Of a DNA stretch of 64,000 nt, positions 17,516-27,398 are shown in pieces. A program made the translations under genes and the position numbers. The notes below the pieces were generated by a model. It worked only from the letters and a program-made list of their open reading frames with translations. It searched no databases and was not told where the DNA came from. Source of the DNA: Rhodothermus profundi (GTDB lineage: Bacteria; Bacteroidota; Rhodothermia; Rhodothermales; Rhodothermaceae); the NCBI RefSeq assembly GCF_900142415.1, contig NZ_FRAU01000001.1:310001-374000 (forward strand), in the 5' to 3' direction. The stretch's first letter is position 1. The number at the start of each line of letters is the position of its first letter.

Positions 17516-18976
17516 ATGAGCGACACTGCCTACCTGCACCAGATCGCCCAGAGCGACTACAAGTACGGGTTCGAGACCGACATCGAAGTTGAAAAGGCGC
17601 CTCCTGGCCTGAGCGAGGAGGTCATCCACTACATCTCGGACCGGCGCGGGGAGCCGGACTGGATGCGGGAATGGCGTCTGCGCGCGTTTCGCTATTTCAT
17701 GAGCCTCCTGGAACGCTACGAAGAAACCTACCCGCGCTGGGCGCACCTGAAGTACCCCGACATCGACTTTCAGGCAATCAGCTACTACGCCGCTCCCCAG
17801 AAAAAGCCGCGCTATAAGAGCCTCGACGAAGTCGATCCCAAAATCCTGGAGACGTTCCGTAAACTGGGTATCCCCCTGGATGAACAGATGCGGCTGGCCG
17901 GCGTGGCCGTCGATGCGGTCATGGACAGTGTGTCGGTGGCCACCACCTTCAAGGAAGAACTGGCCAAGCACGGCATCATCTTCTGCTCCATGGGTGAGGC
18001 CATTGAGCACTATCCGGAGCTCGTGAAAAAGTACCTGGGCTCCGTCGTCCCCTACACCGATAATTTCTTCGCCGCCCTGAACGCTGCCGTCTTCTCCGAT
18101 GGCTCGTTTGTCTACGTGCCTAAAGGCGTGCGCTGCCCGATGGAGCTGAGCACCTACTTCCGAATCAACACAGCAGGCACCGGGCAATTCGAGCGCACGC
18201 TGATCATTGCTGACGAGGGGGCTTACGTGAGCTACCTGGAAGGCTGCACGGCCCCCATGCGCGACGAGCATCAGTTGCACGCAGCCGTCGTGGAACTGAT
18301 CGCGCTGAAAGACGCCGAAATCAAGTACTCCACCGTCCAGAACTGGTACCCGGGCGATGCAGAAGGCAAAGGCGGGGTCTACAATTTTGTTACCAAACGC
18401 GGCATCTGCCTGGGCGAAAACTCCAAGATTTCCTGGACGCAGCTTGAAACCGGCTCCGCTATTACCTGGAAGTATCCAAGCGTCATCCTGAAGGGCGACA
18501 ACTCGGTAGGCGAGTTTTACTCCGTCGCGTTCACGAAAGGGTACCAGCAGGCCGACACGGGCACTAAGATGATCCATCTGGGCCGCAATACGCGTAGCAC
18601 GATCATTTCGAAGGGTATTGCGGCCGGATACTCAAACAATAGCTATCGCGGGTTGGTCAAAATAGCCCGCTCGGCCGACAACGCCCGCAACTTCTCCCAG
18701 TGCGACTCCATGTTGCTGGGCGACAAGTGCGGAGCGCATACATTTCCCTACCTTGAAATCGAAAACCCGACCGCCCGTGTCGAACACGAGGCAACAACCT
18801 CGAAAATTGGTGAAGACCAGATTTTCTACTGCCAGCAGCGGGGCCTGAGCGAAGAAACGGCCATCAAACTCATCGTGAACGGCTTCTGCAAAGAGGTGCT
18901 GGCGCAGCTTCCCATGGAGTTTGCCATGGAAGCCCAGAAGCTGCTGGCCATCGAACTGGAAGGTAGTGTTGGCTAA
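17516..18976 (+). CDS. sufB: SUF Fe-S scaffold subunit SufB
   Basis: The 486-residue protein matches SufB throughout: [85 protein letters not shown], the C-terminal [20 protein letters not shown] and the final [21 protein letters not shown]. SufB forms the SufBC2D scaffold on which Fe-S clusters are built. It is the first of five or six suf genes on the plus strand. The ATG at 17516 gives the normal N-terminus; no clear ribosome binding site is present. Confidence 0.98.
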   Translation: MSDTAYLHQIAQSDYKYGFETDIEVEKAPPGLSEEVIHYISDRRGEPDWMREWRLRAFRYFMSLLERYEETYPRWAHLKYPDIDFQAISYYAAPQKKPRYKSLDEVDPKILETFRKLGIPLDEQMRLAGVAVDAVMDSVSVATTFKEELAKHGIIFCSMGEAIEHYPELVKKYLGSVVPYTDNFFAALNAAVFSDGSFVYVPKGVRCPMELSTYFRINTAGTGQFERTLIIADEGAYVSYLEGCTAPMRDEHQLHAAVVELIALKDAEIKYSTVQNWYPGDAEGKGGVYNFVTKRGICLGENSKISWTQLETGSAITWKYPSVILKGDNSVGEFYSVAFTKGYQQADTGTKMIHLGRNTRSTIISKGIAAGYSNNSYRGLVKIARSADNARNFSQCDSMLLGDKCGAHTFPYLEIENPTARVEHEATTSKIGEDQIFYCQQRGLSEETAIKLIVNGFCKEVLAQLPMEFAMEAQKLLAIELEGSVG

Positions 18977-19023
18977 GTCTTAATCCTGTTGTTTCCCGGA
19001 AACCCTCAAACCTGAATATCCCT

Positions 19024-19788
19024 ATGGCACTCCTGGAAATTCGTAACCTGCACGCACGCGTTGAAGAAAAGGAAATCCTCAAGGGCGTTAACCTGACCGT
19101 CAACCCGGGCGAAGTTCACGCCATCATGGGCCCGAACGGCTCGGGCAAAAGCACGCTGGCTTCGGTCCTGGCCGGCCGCGAAGACTACGAAGTCACCGAA
19201 GGGGAAGTGCTCTACGACGGCCAGAACCTGTTAGAGATGGAGCCCGACGAGCGGGCCCGCGAAGGAATCTTTCTGGCTTTCCAGTATCCAGTCGAACTCC
19301 CGGGCGTCAATATGGCCACGTTCCTGCGCGAGGCGCTCAAAGCCATCCGGGAGCACCGCGGTCTGCCCCCGCTTAGCCCGGTGGAATTCATGAAACTGCT
19401 TAAAGAAAAAGCAGAACTGGTCGGGCTCGACCCCAGCCTGAAGCAACGCTCGGTCAATGAAGGCTTTTCCGGAGGTGAAAAGAAGCGGAGCGAAATCTTT
19501 CAGTTGGCCATGTTGGAGCCACGCCTGGCCATCCTTGACGAGACGGACTCAGGGCTTGACATCGACGCCCTTCGCGCGGTGGCCGATGGGGTCAATAAGC
19601 TACGCGCGCCCGACCGTGCCTTTGTGATCATTACGCACTACCAGCGTCTTCTCAACTACATCGTGCCGGACTACGTGCACGTCATGGTCGATGGACGAAT
19701 CGTCCGCTCCGGCGACAAGAACCTCGCCCTGGAGCTGGAAGAAAAAGGCTACGATTGGATTAAGGAAGAAATCGGGCTGGTTGCCTGA
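19024..19788 (+). CDS. sufC: SUF scaffold ATPase SufC
   Basis: The 254-residue protein is the SufC ABC-type ATPase: Walker A in [19 protein letters not shown], the SufC-specific [42 protein letters not shown], the signature region [15 protein letters not shown] and Walker B/D-loop [16 protein letters not shown]. It drives conformational change of the SufBC2D complex. It follows sufB by 47 bases and precedes sufD by 55 bases. Confidence 0.98.
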   Translation: MALLEIRNLHARVEEKEILKGVNLTVNPGEVHAIMGPNGSGKSTLASVLAGREDYEVTEGEVLYDGQNLLEMEPDERAREGIFLAFQYPVELPGVNMATFLREALKAIREHRGLPPLSPVEFMKLLKEKAELVGLDPSLKQRSVNEGFSGGEKKRSEIFQLAMLEPRLAILDETDSGLDIDALRAVADGVNKLRAPDRAFVIITHYQRLLNYIVPDYVHVMVDGRIVRSGDKNLALELEEKGYDWIKEEIGLVA

Positions 19789-19843
19789 GCGTGCTTTTGC
19801 TGTCACAATAACCTCCTGAGAGCTAAACCAGTTGTCATAGAAA

Positions 19844-21175
19844 ATGACCACAATAACTGCTACCAAAACGCGTCCAGAAGAGCGCTTCCTGCACGCCTTT
19901 GAGGCCTATGCCGGCGAAGTGCTCAACGGCACAAGCGAGCACCTGGCCACGCTGCGCCGGAAAGCCATCGAGCGCTTCGGGGCGCTGGGCTTTCCAGGCC
20001 GCAAGTCGGAAGCCTGGAAGTACACGCCCATTACCCGTGCCCTGCAACATCCGTACAAGATTGATCCAGCGCCCTCAATCCCGCCGTTGCGCGACGAGGA
20101 CCTGGCTCCTTATGCCATCCCCGAACTGGACGCCTATCGCATCGTGCTCCTGAACGGGCGCTTTGCGCCTGCCCTTTCGACTACGTCGGCGCTGCCTCAG
20201 GGCGTTATACTGACCAGCCTGCAGGAAGCGGCCCAGCAGCATGCCGATCTATTCGAAAAATACTTCGCTCATTACCTCGACTTTGAAAACGAACCCTTTC
20301 TGGCGCTTAACACGGCCTTTGCCCGGGATGGATTCTTCCTGTACGTACCCGAAGGAATCGCCCTGGAGCGCCCGGTGCATGTGCTGCACCTGATTGACAC
20401 CGAGGAGGAACTGTTTCTGCAGCCGCGCCATGTGGTGGTAGCCGCCCCGGGCGCCTCAATTAAGCTGGTCCTGAGCGGGCACAGCCGCAGCAAGCGCCGC
20501 ACGTTCACCAACAGCGTCATCGAAGTGTTCGTCGGACAGGGAGCCGAAGTGCACCAGTATGACCTGCGTCTGGAAGGCGAGACGGCTTCTGCTATCTACA
20601 GCACGCAGGCCTACCTGGAAGGTGGTGCCCGCTACACCAACGGCACGCTGACGCTGGGCGGCGCCCTGATTCGCAACAACGTGTACGTACGCTTCGATGA
20701 TCAAGAGGGGGAAGCGCATCTGTATGGCCTCTTTCTGGGGCGCGGCACCATGCATATTGACAACCACACCATGATCGACCATGCGGTGCCGCATTGCGTC
20801 AGTAATGAACTCTACAAAGGAATTCTGGACGACCAGGCGACCGGGGTCTTTAACGGCAAAGTGCTTGTACGTCCCCATGCGCAAAAGACAAACGCCTACC
20901 AGTCAAACAAGAGTATTGTACTGACGCGGGAGGCCCGCATGTACTCGAAGCCTGAACTGGAAATCTACGCCGACGACGTGCGCTGCACGCACGGCGCAGC
21001 CTGCGGCCAGCTTGACGAAAACGGTATCTTTTACCTGCGAACGCGCGGTCTAACGCTCCAGAAAGCCCGGGCTATGATGCTTCTGGCTTTTGCTCGCGAC
21101 GTGCTCGACCAGATCGCTATCGAGCCGCTGCGGGCTTACCTTGATGAACGGGTAGCCAGCCTTCTGGCAGCCTGA
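19844..21175 (+). CDS. sufD: SUF scaffold subunit SufD
   Basis: The 443-residue protein has the SufD order: [20 protein letters not shown] near the N-terminus, [33 protein letters not shown], and the beta-helix core ending [45 protein letters not shown] and [34 protein letters not shown]. It pairs with SufB; the histidine and cysteine of [11 protein letters not shown] are the conserved SufD site. It lies between sufC and sufS. Confidence 0.98.
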   Translation: MTTITATKTRPEERFLHAFEAYAGEVLNGTSEHLATLRRKAIERFGALGFPGRKSEAWKYTPITRALQHPYKIDPAPSIPPLRDEDLAPYAIPELDAYRIVLLNGRFAPALSTTSALPQGVILTSLQEAAQQHADLFEKYFAHYLDFENEPFLALNTAFARDGFFLYVPEGIALERPVHVLHLIDTEEELFLQPRHVVVAAPGASIKLVLSGHSRSKRRTFTNSVIEVFVGQGAEVHQYDLRLEGETASAIYSTQAYLEGGARYTNGTLTLGGALIRNNVYVRFDDQEGEAHLYGLFLGRGTMHIDNHTMIDHAVPHCVSNELYKGILDDQATGVFNGKVLVRPHAQKTNAYQSNKSIVLTREARMYSKPELEIYADDVRCTHGAACGQLDENGIFYLRTRGLTLQKARAMMLLAFARDVLDQIAIEPLRAYLDERVASLLAA

Positions 21176-21204
21176 AATCAACCGTTCACCCACCGCCTGC
21201 AACC

Positions 21205-22461
21205 ATGCCTGCCTCTGTCGACACCACGGGATTGCAGACATCCTTCGACGTCGCGCGCGTGCGCGCCGACTTTCCGGCCCTGCACCAGCGCATCTATGAC
21301 GGCCGGCCGCTGGTGTACCTGGACAATGCGGCAACCACCCAGAAACCCCAGGTAGTCATCGACCGCATCCGGGACTTCTACGCGCGCGAAAACGCCAACG
21401 TCCACCGAGGCGTGCACTACCTGAGTCAGCTCGCCTCGGACGCCTACGATGAGGCGCGGCGTCTGATTGCTGCCTTCATCGGCGCGCCGGACCCGTCACA
21501 GGTCATTTTCACGCGAGGCACAACCGAAAGCATTAACCTGGTGGCCGCCACCTACGGCCGTCAATGCGTTGGCCCCGGAGACGAAATTGTGCTCTCCGCT
21601 ATGGAGCACCACTCCAACATTGTCCCCTGGCAGATCCTCTGCGAAGAAAAAGGCGCGCATTTGCGCGTCGTACCGGTCGATGAGCAGGGCGTGCTCGATC
21701 TGGAAGCGCTGGAGCATATGCTGGGCGAGCGCACGCGCCTGGTAGCCATCGCCCACGTATCGAATGCGCTGGGAACGGTCAATCCCGTCCGGGAAATTAT
21801 CCAGATGGCACATGCCCGGGGCATTCCGGTGCTGATCGACGGAGCGCAGGCGGTGCAGCACCTGGAGGTGAACGTGGCTGAGCTGGACTGCGACTTTTAC
21901 TGCTTCTCTGGCCATAAAATGTATGGCCCGACGGGCATCGGCATTCTCTACGGCAAGGCCGAACTGCTTGAAGCGATGCCGCCCTACCAGGGCGGCGGCG
22001 ACATGATTGAGCGCGTTACCTTTGAGCGCACTACCTATAACCGGCTGCCCTATAAGTTCGAAGCCGGAACGCCCCATATAGCCGGAGCCATTGGCCTGGG
22101 AGCGGCCGTCACGTACCTGAACGGACTGGATCGCGCTGCTATAGCCCGCTACGAGGACGAGCTGCTACGCTACGCTACCGAGCGCCTGCAGGAAGTGCCG
22201 GGCCTCCGATTAATCGGGACGGCGCCCCATAAAGTCAGTGTCCTTTCCTTTGTGCTTGACGGCGTGCACCCCTATGATGCCGGCACGCTGCTGGATCAAA
22301 TGGGCATTGCCGTACGCACAGGCCATCACTGTGCCCAACCACTTATGGACCGGCTGGGCCTGAGCGGTACAATCCGTGCTTCGCTGGCGCTTTACAACAC
22401 GCGCGAAGAAATCGACGCGCTGGTTCAAGCGCTCTATCGCGTGGTTCGCCTGCTTCGTTGA
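21205..22461 (+). CDS. sufS: Cysteine desulfurase SufS
   Basis: The 418-residue group II cysteine desulfurase shows [43 protein letters not shown], the PLP lysine Lys238 in [18 protein letters not shown] and the catalytic Cys376 in [11 protein letters not shown]. It removes sulfur from cysteine and passes it as persulfide to SufE, encoded three bases downstream. Length and motifs are complete. Confidence 0.98.
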   Translation: MPASVDTTGLQTSFDVARVRADFPALHQRIYDGRPLVYLDNAATTQKPQVVIDRIRDFYARENANVHRGVHYLSQLASDAYDEARRLIAAFIGAPDPSQVIFTRGTTESINLVAATYGRQCVGPGDEIVLSAMEHHSNIVPWQILCEEKGAHLRVVPVDEQGVLDLEALEHMLGERTRLVAIAHVSNALGTVNPVREIIQMAHARGIPVLIDGAQAVQHLEVNVAELDCDFYCFSGHKMYGPTGIGILYGKAELLEAMPPYQGGGDMIERVTFERTTYNRLPYKFEAGTPHIAGAIGLGAAVTYLNGLDRAAIARYEDELLRYATERLQEVPGLRLIGTAPHKVSVLSFVLDGVHPYDAGTLLDQMGIAVRTGHHCAQPLMDRLGLSGTIRASLALYNTREEIDALVQALYRVVRLLR

Positions 22462-22464
22462 GCT

Positions 22465-22908
22465 ATGGCTACGCCTGGCAACGATACCATTGAAGCCCGT
22501 GCGCAACAGATCGTCGAAGAGTTTGCCCTCTTCGACGACTGGATGGGGAAATATGAGTACCTCATTGAACTGGGTAAGTCGCTTCCGCCTATTGAGCCGG
22601 AATACAAAACCGACGCATTCCGGATTCATGGCTGCCAATCCCAGGTATGGATCCGGCCTGAGTTTCGAGAGGGTCGCCTTTACTTCAAGGGGGATAGCGA
22701 TGCCCTGATCACCCGAGGGCTGGTAGCCCTGCTGATTCGCGTGCTTTCGGGGCAGCCCCCGGAAGCTATCGTGAATGCTCGGCTGGACTTCCTGGACGAA
22801 ATTGGCCTGAAGGCGCATCTGTCACCCACCCGCAAAAACGGGCTGGCTGCCATGATTGAGCAGATGCGTCGTTATGCACAGGCATATTTGCAGACCTCTC
22901 ACAACTAA
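22465..22908 (+). CDS. sufE: SufE sulfur-transfer protein
   Basis: The 147-residue protein has the SufE core: FALFDDWMGKYEYLIELGKSLPP and the acceptor cysteine Cys57 in RIHGCQSQVWI, then FKGDSDALITRGLVALLIRVLSG. It accepts persulfide sulfur from SufS and gives it to SufB. The start is three bases after the sufS stop, so the pair is translationally linked. Confidence 0.97.
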   Translation: MATPGNDTIEARAQQIVEEFALFDDWMGKYEYLIELGKSLPPIEPEYKTDAFRIHGCQSQVWIRPEFREGRLYFKGDSDALITRGLVALLIRVLSGQPPEAIVNARLDFLDEIGLKAHLSPTRKNGLAAMIEQMRRYAQAYLQTSHN

Positions 22909-22923
22909 CCAAATGGCAAGGCA

Positions 22924-23265
22924 ATGTCCGCCTACGTAGCCATTGACAACCAGCCTGGAGATAAGGAGCTAGAGCAGGCTGTCATCGAGGCGCTCAAGAG
23001 CATCTATGACCCAGAGATTCCTGTTAACATTTACGATCTGGGTCTGATCTATGAGATTCGCATCTTTGAGGACCGGACGGTTTACGTCAAAATGACGCTA
23101 ACGGCTCCGGGCTGCCCGGTAGCCGGTACGCTACCGGGGCAGGTTGAAATGCGCCTGCAGGAAGTACCCGGGGTTAAGGATGCGCGGGTTGAACTAACCT
23201 TTGATCCTCCGTACACGATTGAGCGCATGTCTGACGAGGCTCGGCTGACGCTTGGCTGGATGTAA
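22924..23265 (+). CDS. SufT-like MIP18/DUF59 Fe-S assembly protein
   Basis: The 113-residue protein is a DUF59/MIP18 domain: LEQAVIEALKSIYDPEIPVNIYDLGLIYEIRI, then the conserved cysteine in TLTAPGCPVAGTLPGQVE and VELTFDPPYTIERMSDEARLTLGW. It is the SUF-operon type usually named SufT, which helps Fe-S maturation or delivery. It ends the suf gene run, 15 bases after sufE and 18 bases before the sigma-54 activator gene. Confidence 0.93.
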   Translation: MSAYVAIDNQPGDKELEQAVIEALKSIYDPEIPVNIYDLGLIYEIRIFEDRTVYVKMTLTAPGCPVAGTLPGQVEMRLQEVPGVKDARVELTFDPPYTIERMSDEARLTLGWM

Positions 23266-23283
23266 TTGGCCCGGTAAGCTACC

Positions 23284-26256
23284 GTGCAGCACACGCAAAC
23301 CATAGCACTGGCACGCAGCCTGCTGGCCGAAGGGCGCAGCGGTGAGGTGGCCCGCATGCTAAGTCCGCTCATTGAGCCGCTACCGGCCGGATCGGCACCG
23401 GCCGACTCACCGCAGCCTATCCTGCGAGCCCTGCTGGCGCGCGTACGATTGCTGCGCCAGGGTGATGTGTCCAGTGCCTATCGGCTGCTAAAGCCGCTTG
23501 ACGTTTCTACGCTACGTGAGCATCTGTCGCCAGCCGTCCGGGCTGAGGTGGCCCTCTGGCTGGGATGGCTTCATGCCTGGCCAGAAAACCTGGAAGCAGA
23601 ACGAACGCGTGCTTTTAACCTCCTGGCGGAAGCAGAACGCTTCTTTCACCAGGAGCTCAATACAGCAGGGCGTTGCTGGGTTCAGCTTGGACGCGCACTG
23701 GCCTACCTGACCATCGATGAATATGCGCTGGCGCTTCAAGCACTGGATGAAGCAGCCGCTCTGAAGGAGCGGTTGCCCGACCTCCAGGCAGACGGCTGGA
23801 TCCAGGATCTGGGTGTTCAGGCAGCCCTGCTAACCGGACGCTATCACCGGGCTGAACGCGCCCTGCGTCAGCTTCAAGCGCTGGCCGAGCGCACCGGGGA
23901 CACCTTGCTGAAGGGTCGTGCGCTTGCCTATCAGGCACTGCTTAAACACGTTCAGGGAGGGGCACCAGCCGAAATCCTTGCGACGGTTGAAGCTGCAGAA
24001 GCGTTACTTTCTGGGCTCGTACCTCTTCCGCATTTGCTGTGGCTGGCCCGCGCAGCCCGTCTGGCAGCGCTGCGCCGTCAAGGCCACTGGCGCGAGATCG
24101 ACCGGCTGCTGCAACGCTGGTCAGGCTCCGATGCCCGCCTGGTTGCTCATCCAATCCTGCTTGAGGCAGCCGAACTGGCCCTGCTGCGGGAGGACTTTAC
24201 CACCTGTGAGCAATTGCTGGAGCGCATGTTGACTACGCCAGCACCCGCACAATCTCGGTTGCTGGCGACCCGCGCTGCCCTGTTGCAGGCCCGGCATTTT
24301 CTGCGACGTAACCAGCTCGCACGAGCCCGTGAATGGGCTGACCGAGCCCATCGCACCGCCCAGGAGTTGGGCCTGGAGCCGCTAATACTGGAGGCGCTCC
24401 TGGTGCAGGCTCAGATTGCCCTGGCAGAAAAGGCGCTATCTCAGGCCCAGATGCTCCTGCAGCAGGCCGAAGTCTTTAGCAACTACTTCAGCCTGCTTCC
24501 ATGGGCTGCCTGGCGCTTCTGGCTGCTGGGTGAGCGCCTGCAGGCCGAAGGCCAGCCGGATGAAGCGCGGGCCCATTATGTACAAGCGCTGTCAGCCTAC
24601 TCGCTGTTGGGCGACCGCTACCACACGGCACAGATGCAGTTGGCCGTAGCCCAGTTAGTCCGCTCAACCGATTCGGCTCAGGCGCGCTCGCTGCTGGAAG
24701 CAGCCGCGCAGACGTTCGAAGCACTGGGCGTAGCCTCCCGGGGCCAGCAGGCCCGCCATATGCTTCAACACCTTCCCCACCAGGCATCACCTGCTGCGCT
24801 GGCCCCTGAATCCCAACTGGGCAACGTTCTGGCCCGAGCTGCCCTCTCCGTTGAGTTGGTCGCAGAAGCCTGGCTACAGGTACTGGAACAGCTCTGGCCG
24901 GATCGATGGCTTGCTGTCTTTCAACACACGCCAGAGGGCGAGTGGACCTCTATTCGCGCCCATGGTGAAGCTCCCGCCCCCCTTTCCTTCCCATCTCCAG
25001 ACAAACCTCAGACGTATCAGGATGGCGTCGCCTGGCTACAACTGCGCGCCCTGCCGGGCCCCGTCTTCTTTATGGCAGCCCGGGTAGCCGAAATCGAATA
25101 TGCCGACTGGCAGGCTATCGTCGCGCGGCTGCGCCCCTGGCTTCCCGTTGTTGCGTTAGCCCTGGACCATGCCCTGCTACGGGCCCGCCAGTTTGGCGAA
25201 CTGGCCAACGGACACGCGCCAGAGGACACCCAACCGTCTCCGCTGGAAGATCTTGTTTATGCGAGCCCGACCATGAGGGCCCTCGTCAACCAGATTTACC
25301 GGGTGCGCAGCAGCCACAGTCCCGTTTTGATTCTGGGAGAAAGCGGCACCGGCAAAGAGTTGATTGCCCGCGCCGTCCACGCCACCAGCGATCGCCGGGA
25401 GGCTCCCTTCATCGCCTTTAACTGCGCCAACGTTCCGCCAGAGCTGATTGACAGCCACCTGTTCGGCCACGAAAAAGGCGCCTTCACGGGCGCCTTGCAG
25501 GCGAACCCCGGCGTTATCCGGGCTGCCGATGGGGGCACGCTTTTCCTCGACGAAATTGGTGATCTGCCCCTTGAAGTTCAGCCTAAGCTGCTACGTTTCC
25601 TTCAGGAAGGTGAAATCTTTCCGCTGGGAGCGCGTCGCCCGGTGCGCGTTAACGTGCGCGTCATTGCTGCAACCCATCGAGATCTGGAGGCGCTCGTGCG
25701 CGAGGGTAAGTTTCGAGAAGATCTGTACTACCGACTCAACGTGATTCCCCTGTACGTTCCGCCCCTGCGCGAGCGCCGCGAGGACATCCCGGTCCTGGTT
25801 CGGCACTTTCTGAATACGTTGCGGCCGCCAGGTGCGCCGGCCGTTTCCATTACCAGCCGAGCCATGGAGGCGCTCATGCGCTACGACTGGCCCGGAAACG
25901 TGCGCCAGTTGCGTAACGAAATTGAACGCGCGCTGGTATTCGTGGCGAGCGAGCCTGCTCCTACCATTGATCTGAAAGATCTGTCTCCGGTCGTGCAGCG
26001 CGCCCAACGTGATGCGACAGCGCCTCTGGTCCGCTCCGCTATCGACAGTAGCCAGCCCCTGGAGGCTATTCTGGCCGACACTGAAAAAGCTCTGATTGAA
26101 CAGGTGCTGGCCGACCATCGCGGACGCATCAGCGCTGCAGCTCGGGCACTGGGCCTAACCCGACAGGGGCTTTACAAAAAAATGAAGCGGCTCGGCATCG
26201 ACCCAGGCCGCTTTCAACACCGTCGTGCTAGCACGAACCCAACCGCAACCTCATAG
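23284..26256 (+). CDS. Sigma-54 interaction domain activator with long helical-repeat N-terminus
   Basis: The 990-residue protein starts with GTG. Residues 1 to about 500 are strongly helical with TPR-like units such as AERFFHQELNTAGRCWVQLGRAL and ARAHYVQALSAYSLLGDRYHTAQ. A region of about 120 residues follows (GAF-like in position only). The AAA+ domain occupies about 655-890: Walker A GESGTGKELIARAVH near 685, the sigma-54 loop GAFTGA near 733, Walker B GGTLFLDEIGDL and an arginine finger region. The C-terminus is a Fis-type helix-turn-helix (GRISAAARALGLTRQGLYKKMK). It would activate sigma-54 promoters; the signal is unknown. It is probably cotranscribed with suf. Confidence 0.9.
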   Translation: MQHTQTIALARSLLAEGRSGEVARMLSPLIEPLPAGSAPADSPQPILRALLARVRLLRQGDVSSAYRLLKPLDVSTLREHLSPAVRAEVALWLGWLHAWPENLEAERTRAFNLLAEAERFFHQELNTAGRCWVQLGRALAYLTIDEYALALQALDEAAALKERLPDLQADGWIQDLGVQAALLTGRYHRAERALRQLQALAERTGDTLLKGRALAYQALLKHVQGGAPAEILATVEAAEALLSGLVPLPHLLWLARAARLAALRRQGHWREIDRLLQRWSGSDARLVAHPILLEAAELALLREDFTTCEQLLERMLTTPAPAQSRLLATRAALLQARHFLRRNQLARAREWADRAHRTAQELGLEPLILEALLVQAQIALAEKALSQAQMLLQQAEVFSNYFSLLPWAAWRFWLLGERLQAEGQPDEARAHYVQALSAYSLLGDRYHTAQMQLAVAQLVRSTDSAQARSLLEAAAQTFEALGVASRGQQARHMLQHLPHQASPAALAPESQLGNVLARAALSVELVAEAWLQVLEQLWPDRWLAVFQHTPEGEWTSIRAHGEAPAPLSFPSPDKPQTYQDGVAWLQLRALPGPVFFMAARVAEIEYADWQAIVARLRPWLPVVALALDHALLRARQFGELANGHAPEDTQPSPLEDLVYASPTMRALVNQIYRVRSSHSPVLILGESGTGKELIARAVHATSDRREAPFIAFNCANVPPELIDSHLFGHEKGAFTGALQANPGVIRAADGGTLFLDEIGDLPLEVQPKLLRFLQEGEIFPLGARRPVRVNVRVIAATHRDLEALVREGKFREDLYYRLNVIPLYVPPLRERREDIPVLVRHFLNTLRPPGAPAVSITSRAMEALMRYDWPGNVRQLRNEIERALVFVASEPAPTIDLKDLSPVVQRAQRDATAPLVRSAIDSSQPLEAILADTEKALIEQVLADHRGRISAAARALGLTRQGLYKKMKRLGIDPGRFQHRRASTNPTATS

Positions 26257-26274
26257 ATCATCTAACAGAGCACC

Positions 26275-26697
26275 ATGCAACCGACCCGCAGCCCCGACGT
26301 CAAGCCGACCGTCAACGAAACGCTGACCGTCCACCTGGACCACGCGGCCATCATGACGACCCAACTGGACGCCGCGGTGGATTTTTATACCCGATTTATT
26401 GGCCTGCATTTGCGGGTTATTGAAGAAGATCCCATCCGTAAAGGCCGTCGCCGGGCACTGTTGACCGATGCCAACGGCCGCGAAGTACTGGAACTCATTG
26501 AAATGCCCGAGCTAAGCCATCCCACTATTCCGGGCCGAGGAGGCATCCATCATCTGGGATTCCGCCTACCCCCCACCGACTGGCACGCCTTGCGGGCTCG
26601 GCTGGACGCAGCAGGCTACCCCTACCAGGAAGTGCATCAACGTCTGTTCGTGCGCGACGCAGACGGTCTGGTACTGGAGATTGAACCGCTTCGCTGA
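26275..26697 (+). CDS. VOC/glyoxalase-fold protein
   Basis: The 140-residue protein is a single vicinal-oxygen-chelate domain: VHLDHAAIMTTQLDAAVDFYTRFIGLHLRVIEED and GIHHLGFRLPPTDWHALRARLDAAGYPYQEVHQRLFVRDADGLVLEIEPL. The first His (LDH) and final Glu (LEIEP) could bind metal, and His is also present in IHHLGF. The family includes lactoylglutathione lyases, dioxygenases and epimerases; no substrate can be assigned. It follows the sigma-54 activator by 18 bases. Confidence 0.88.
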   Translation: MQPTRSPDVKPTVNETLTVHLDHAAIMTTQLDAAVDFYTRFIGLHLRVIEEDPIRKGRRRALLTDANGREVLELIEMPELSHPTIPGRGGIHHLGFRLPPTDWHALRARLDAAGYPYQEVHQRLFVRDADGLVLEIEPLR

Positions 26698-26699
26698 GC

Positions 26700-27398
26700 T
26701 TATCGTCCCCGCCGACGCTTCCGTCGTCGTCCTCCTTTCTTCTGGCCGCGCACGCGCAGCACGTCGGCCAGTTCGTTGGTGTCGTCCGGGCGCAGCGCCA
26801 CCCCATGCGCGGCCAGCAACTGGCCGCATTGTTCAATAGCGGCCACCAGGCCATCGACGGGACGGCCTTCGCGAATCCCCTTCCGAATTCGATCTACAAC
26901 TTCTGCCCACGCCTCTGGTCCTACTCGTTGGTTGATCCCTGTATCACCAATTACTTCCACCCAGTGCTCAAAAAGCGAGACAAAAATCAGAATACCCGTG
27001 CGATCTCGCGTGTTGAACACTTCTTCCTCGACAAACGCCTGTAATGCCCGCAAATGTACCTGTTCAGCCATCCGCGCCTCGCTTACCAGCCAACGCTGCA
27101 CGGGCGCCACGTACGCCGCCAGCAAACCGCCCACTATACCCGCCAGAGACGTAAGCAACGCAACTCCCCACCCTGTATGCAGCCATGTCAGTCCCCAGCC
27201 CTGGTAGATAAAGTCAAACACCAGAGCCACCACCAGCACCGGGAACATCAACAGTAGCGCTCCCTTCCATACCGCCTCAGGATACGTACCGCTACGCGGC
27301 ACAATCACCGGAACGATCTCGCCTGCCGTCTGCTGTTCAGCGGCGGCAACAGCCTCTTTAACTCGGTTCAGCTCTTCTTCCGTAAAAAGCAGGTTCAT
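26700..27398 (-). CDS. Membrane protein with C-terminal TPM domain
   Basis: The 232-residue protein begins FTEEELNRVKEAVAAAEQQTAGEIVPVIV, the usual opening of a TPM-related N-terminal domain. Two membrane segments follow at about 44-65 and 75-98. The TPM-type part contains RTGILIFVSLFEHWVEVIGDTGIN and VVDRIRKGIREGRPVDGLVAAIEQCGQLLAAH. It ends in a basic tail (KKGGRRRKRRRGR). TPM proteins are linked to photosystem repair or to membrane quality control in bacteria, but the function here is unknown. Its start overlaps the stop of the zinc-ribbon/TPR gene by four bases, so the two are translationally coupled. Confidence 0.85.
   Translation of the reverse strand: MNLLFTEEELNRVKEAVAAAEQQTAGEIVPVIVPRSGTYPEAVWKGALLLMFPVLVVALVFDFIYQGWGLTWLHTGWGVALLTSLAGIVGGLLAAYVAPVQRWLVSEARMAEQVHLRALQAFVEEEVFNTRDRTGILIFVSLFEHWVEVIGDTGINQRVGPEAWAEVVDRIRKGIREGRPVDGLVAAIEQCGQLLAAHGVALRPDDTNELADVLRVRGQKKGGRRRKRRRGR

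Noticed and set aside
17507-18577. 356-residue minus-strand frame antisense to sufB
   Set aside because: Caused by GC-rich codons of sufB; no independent support.
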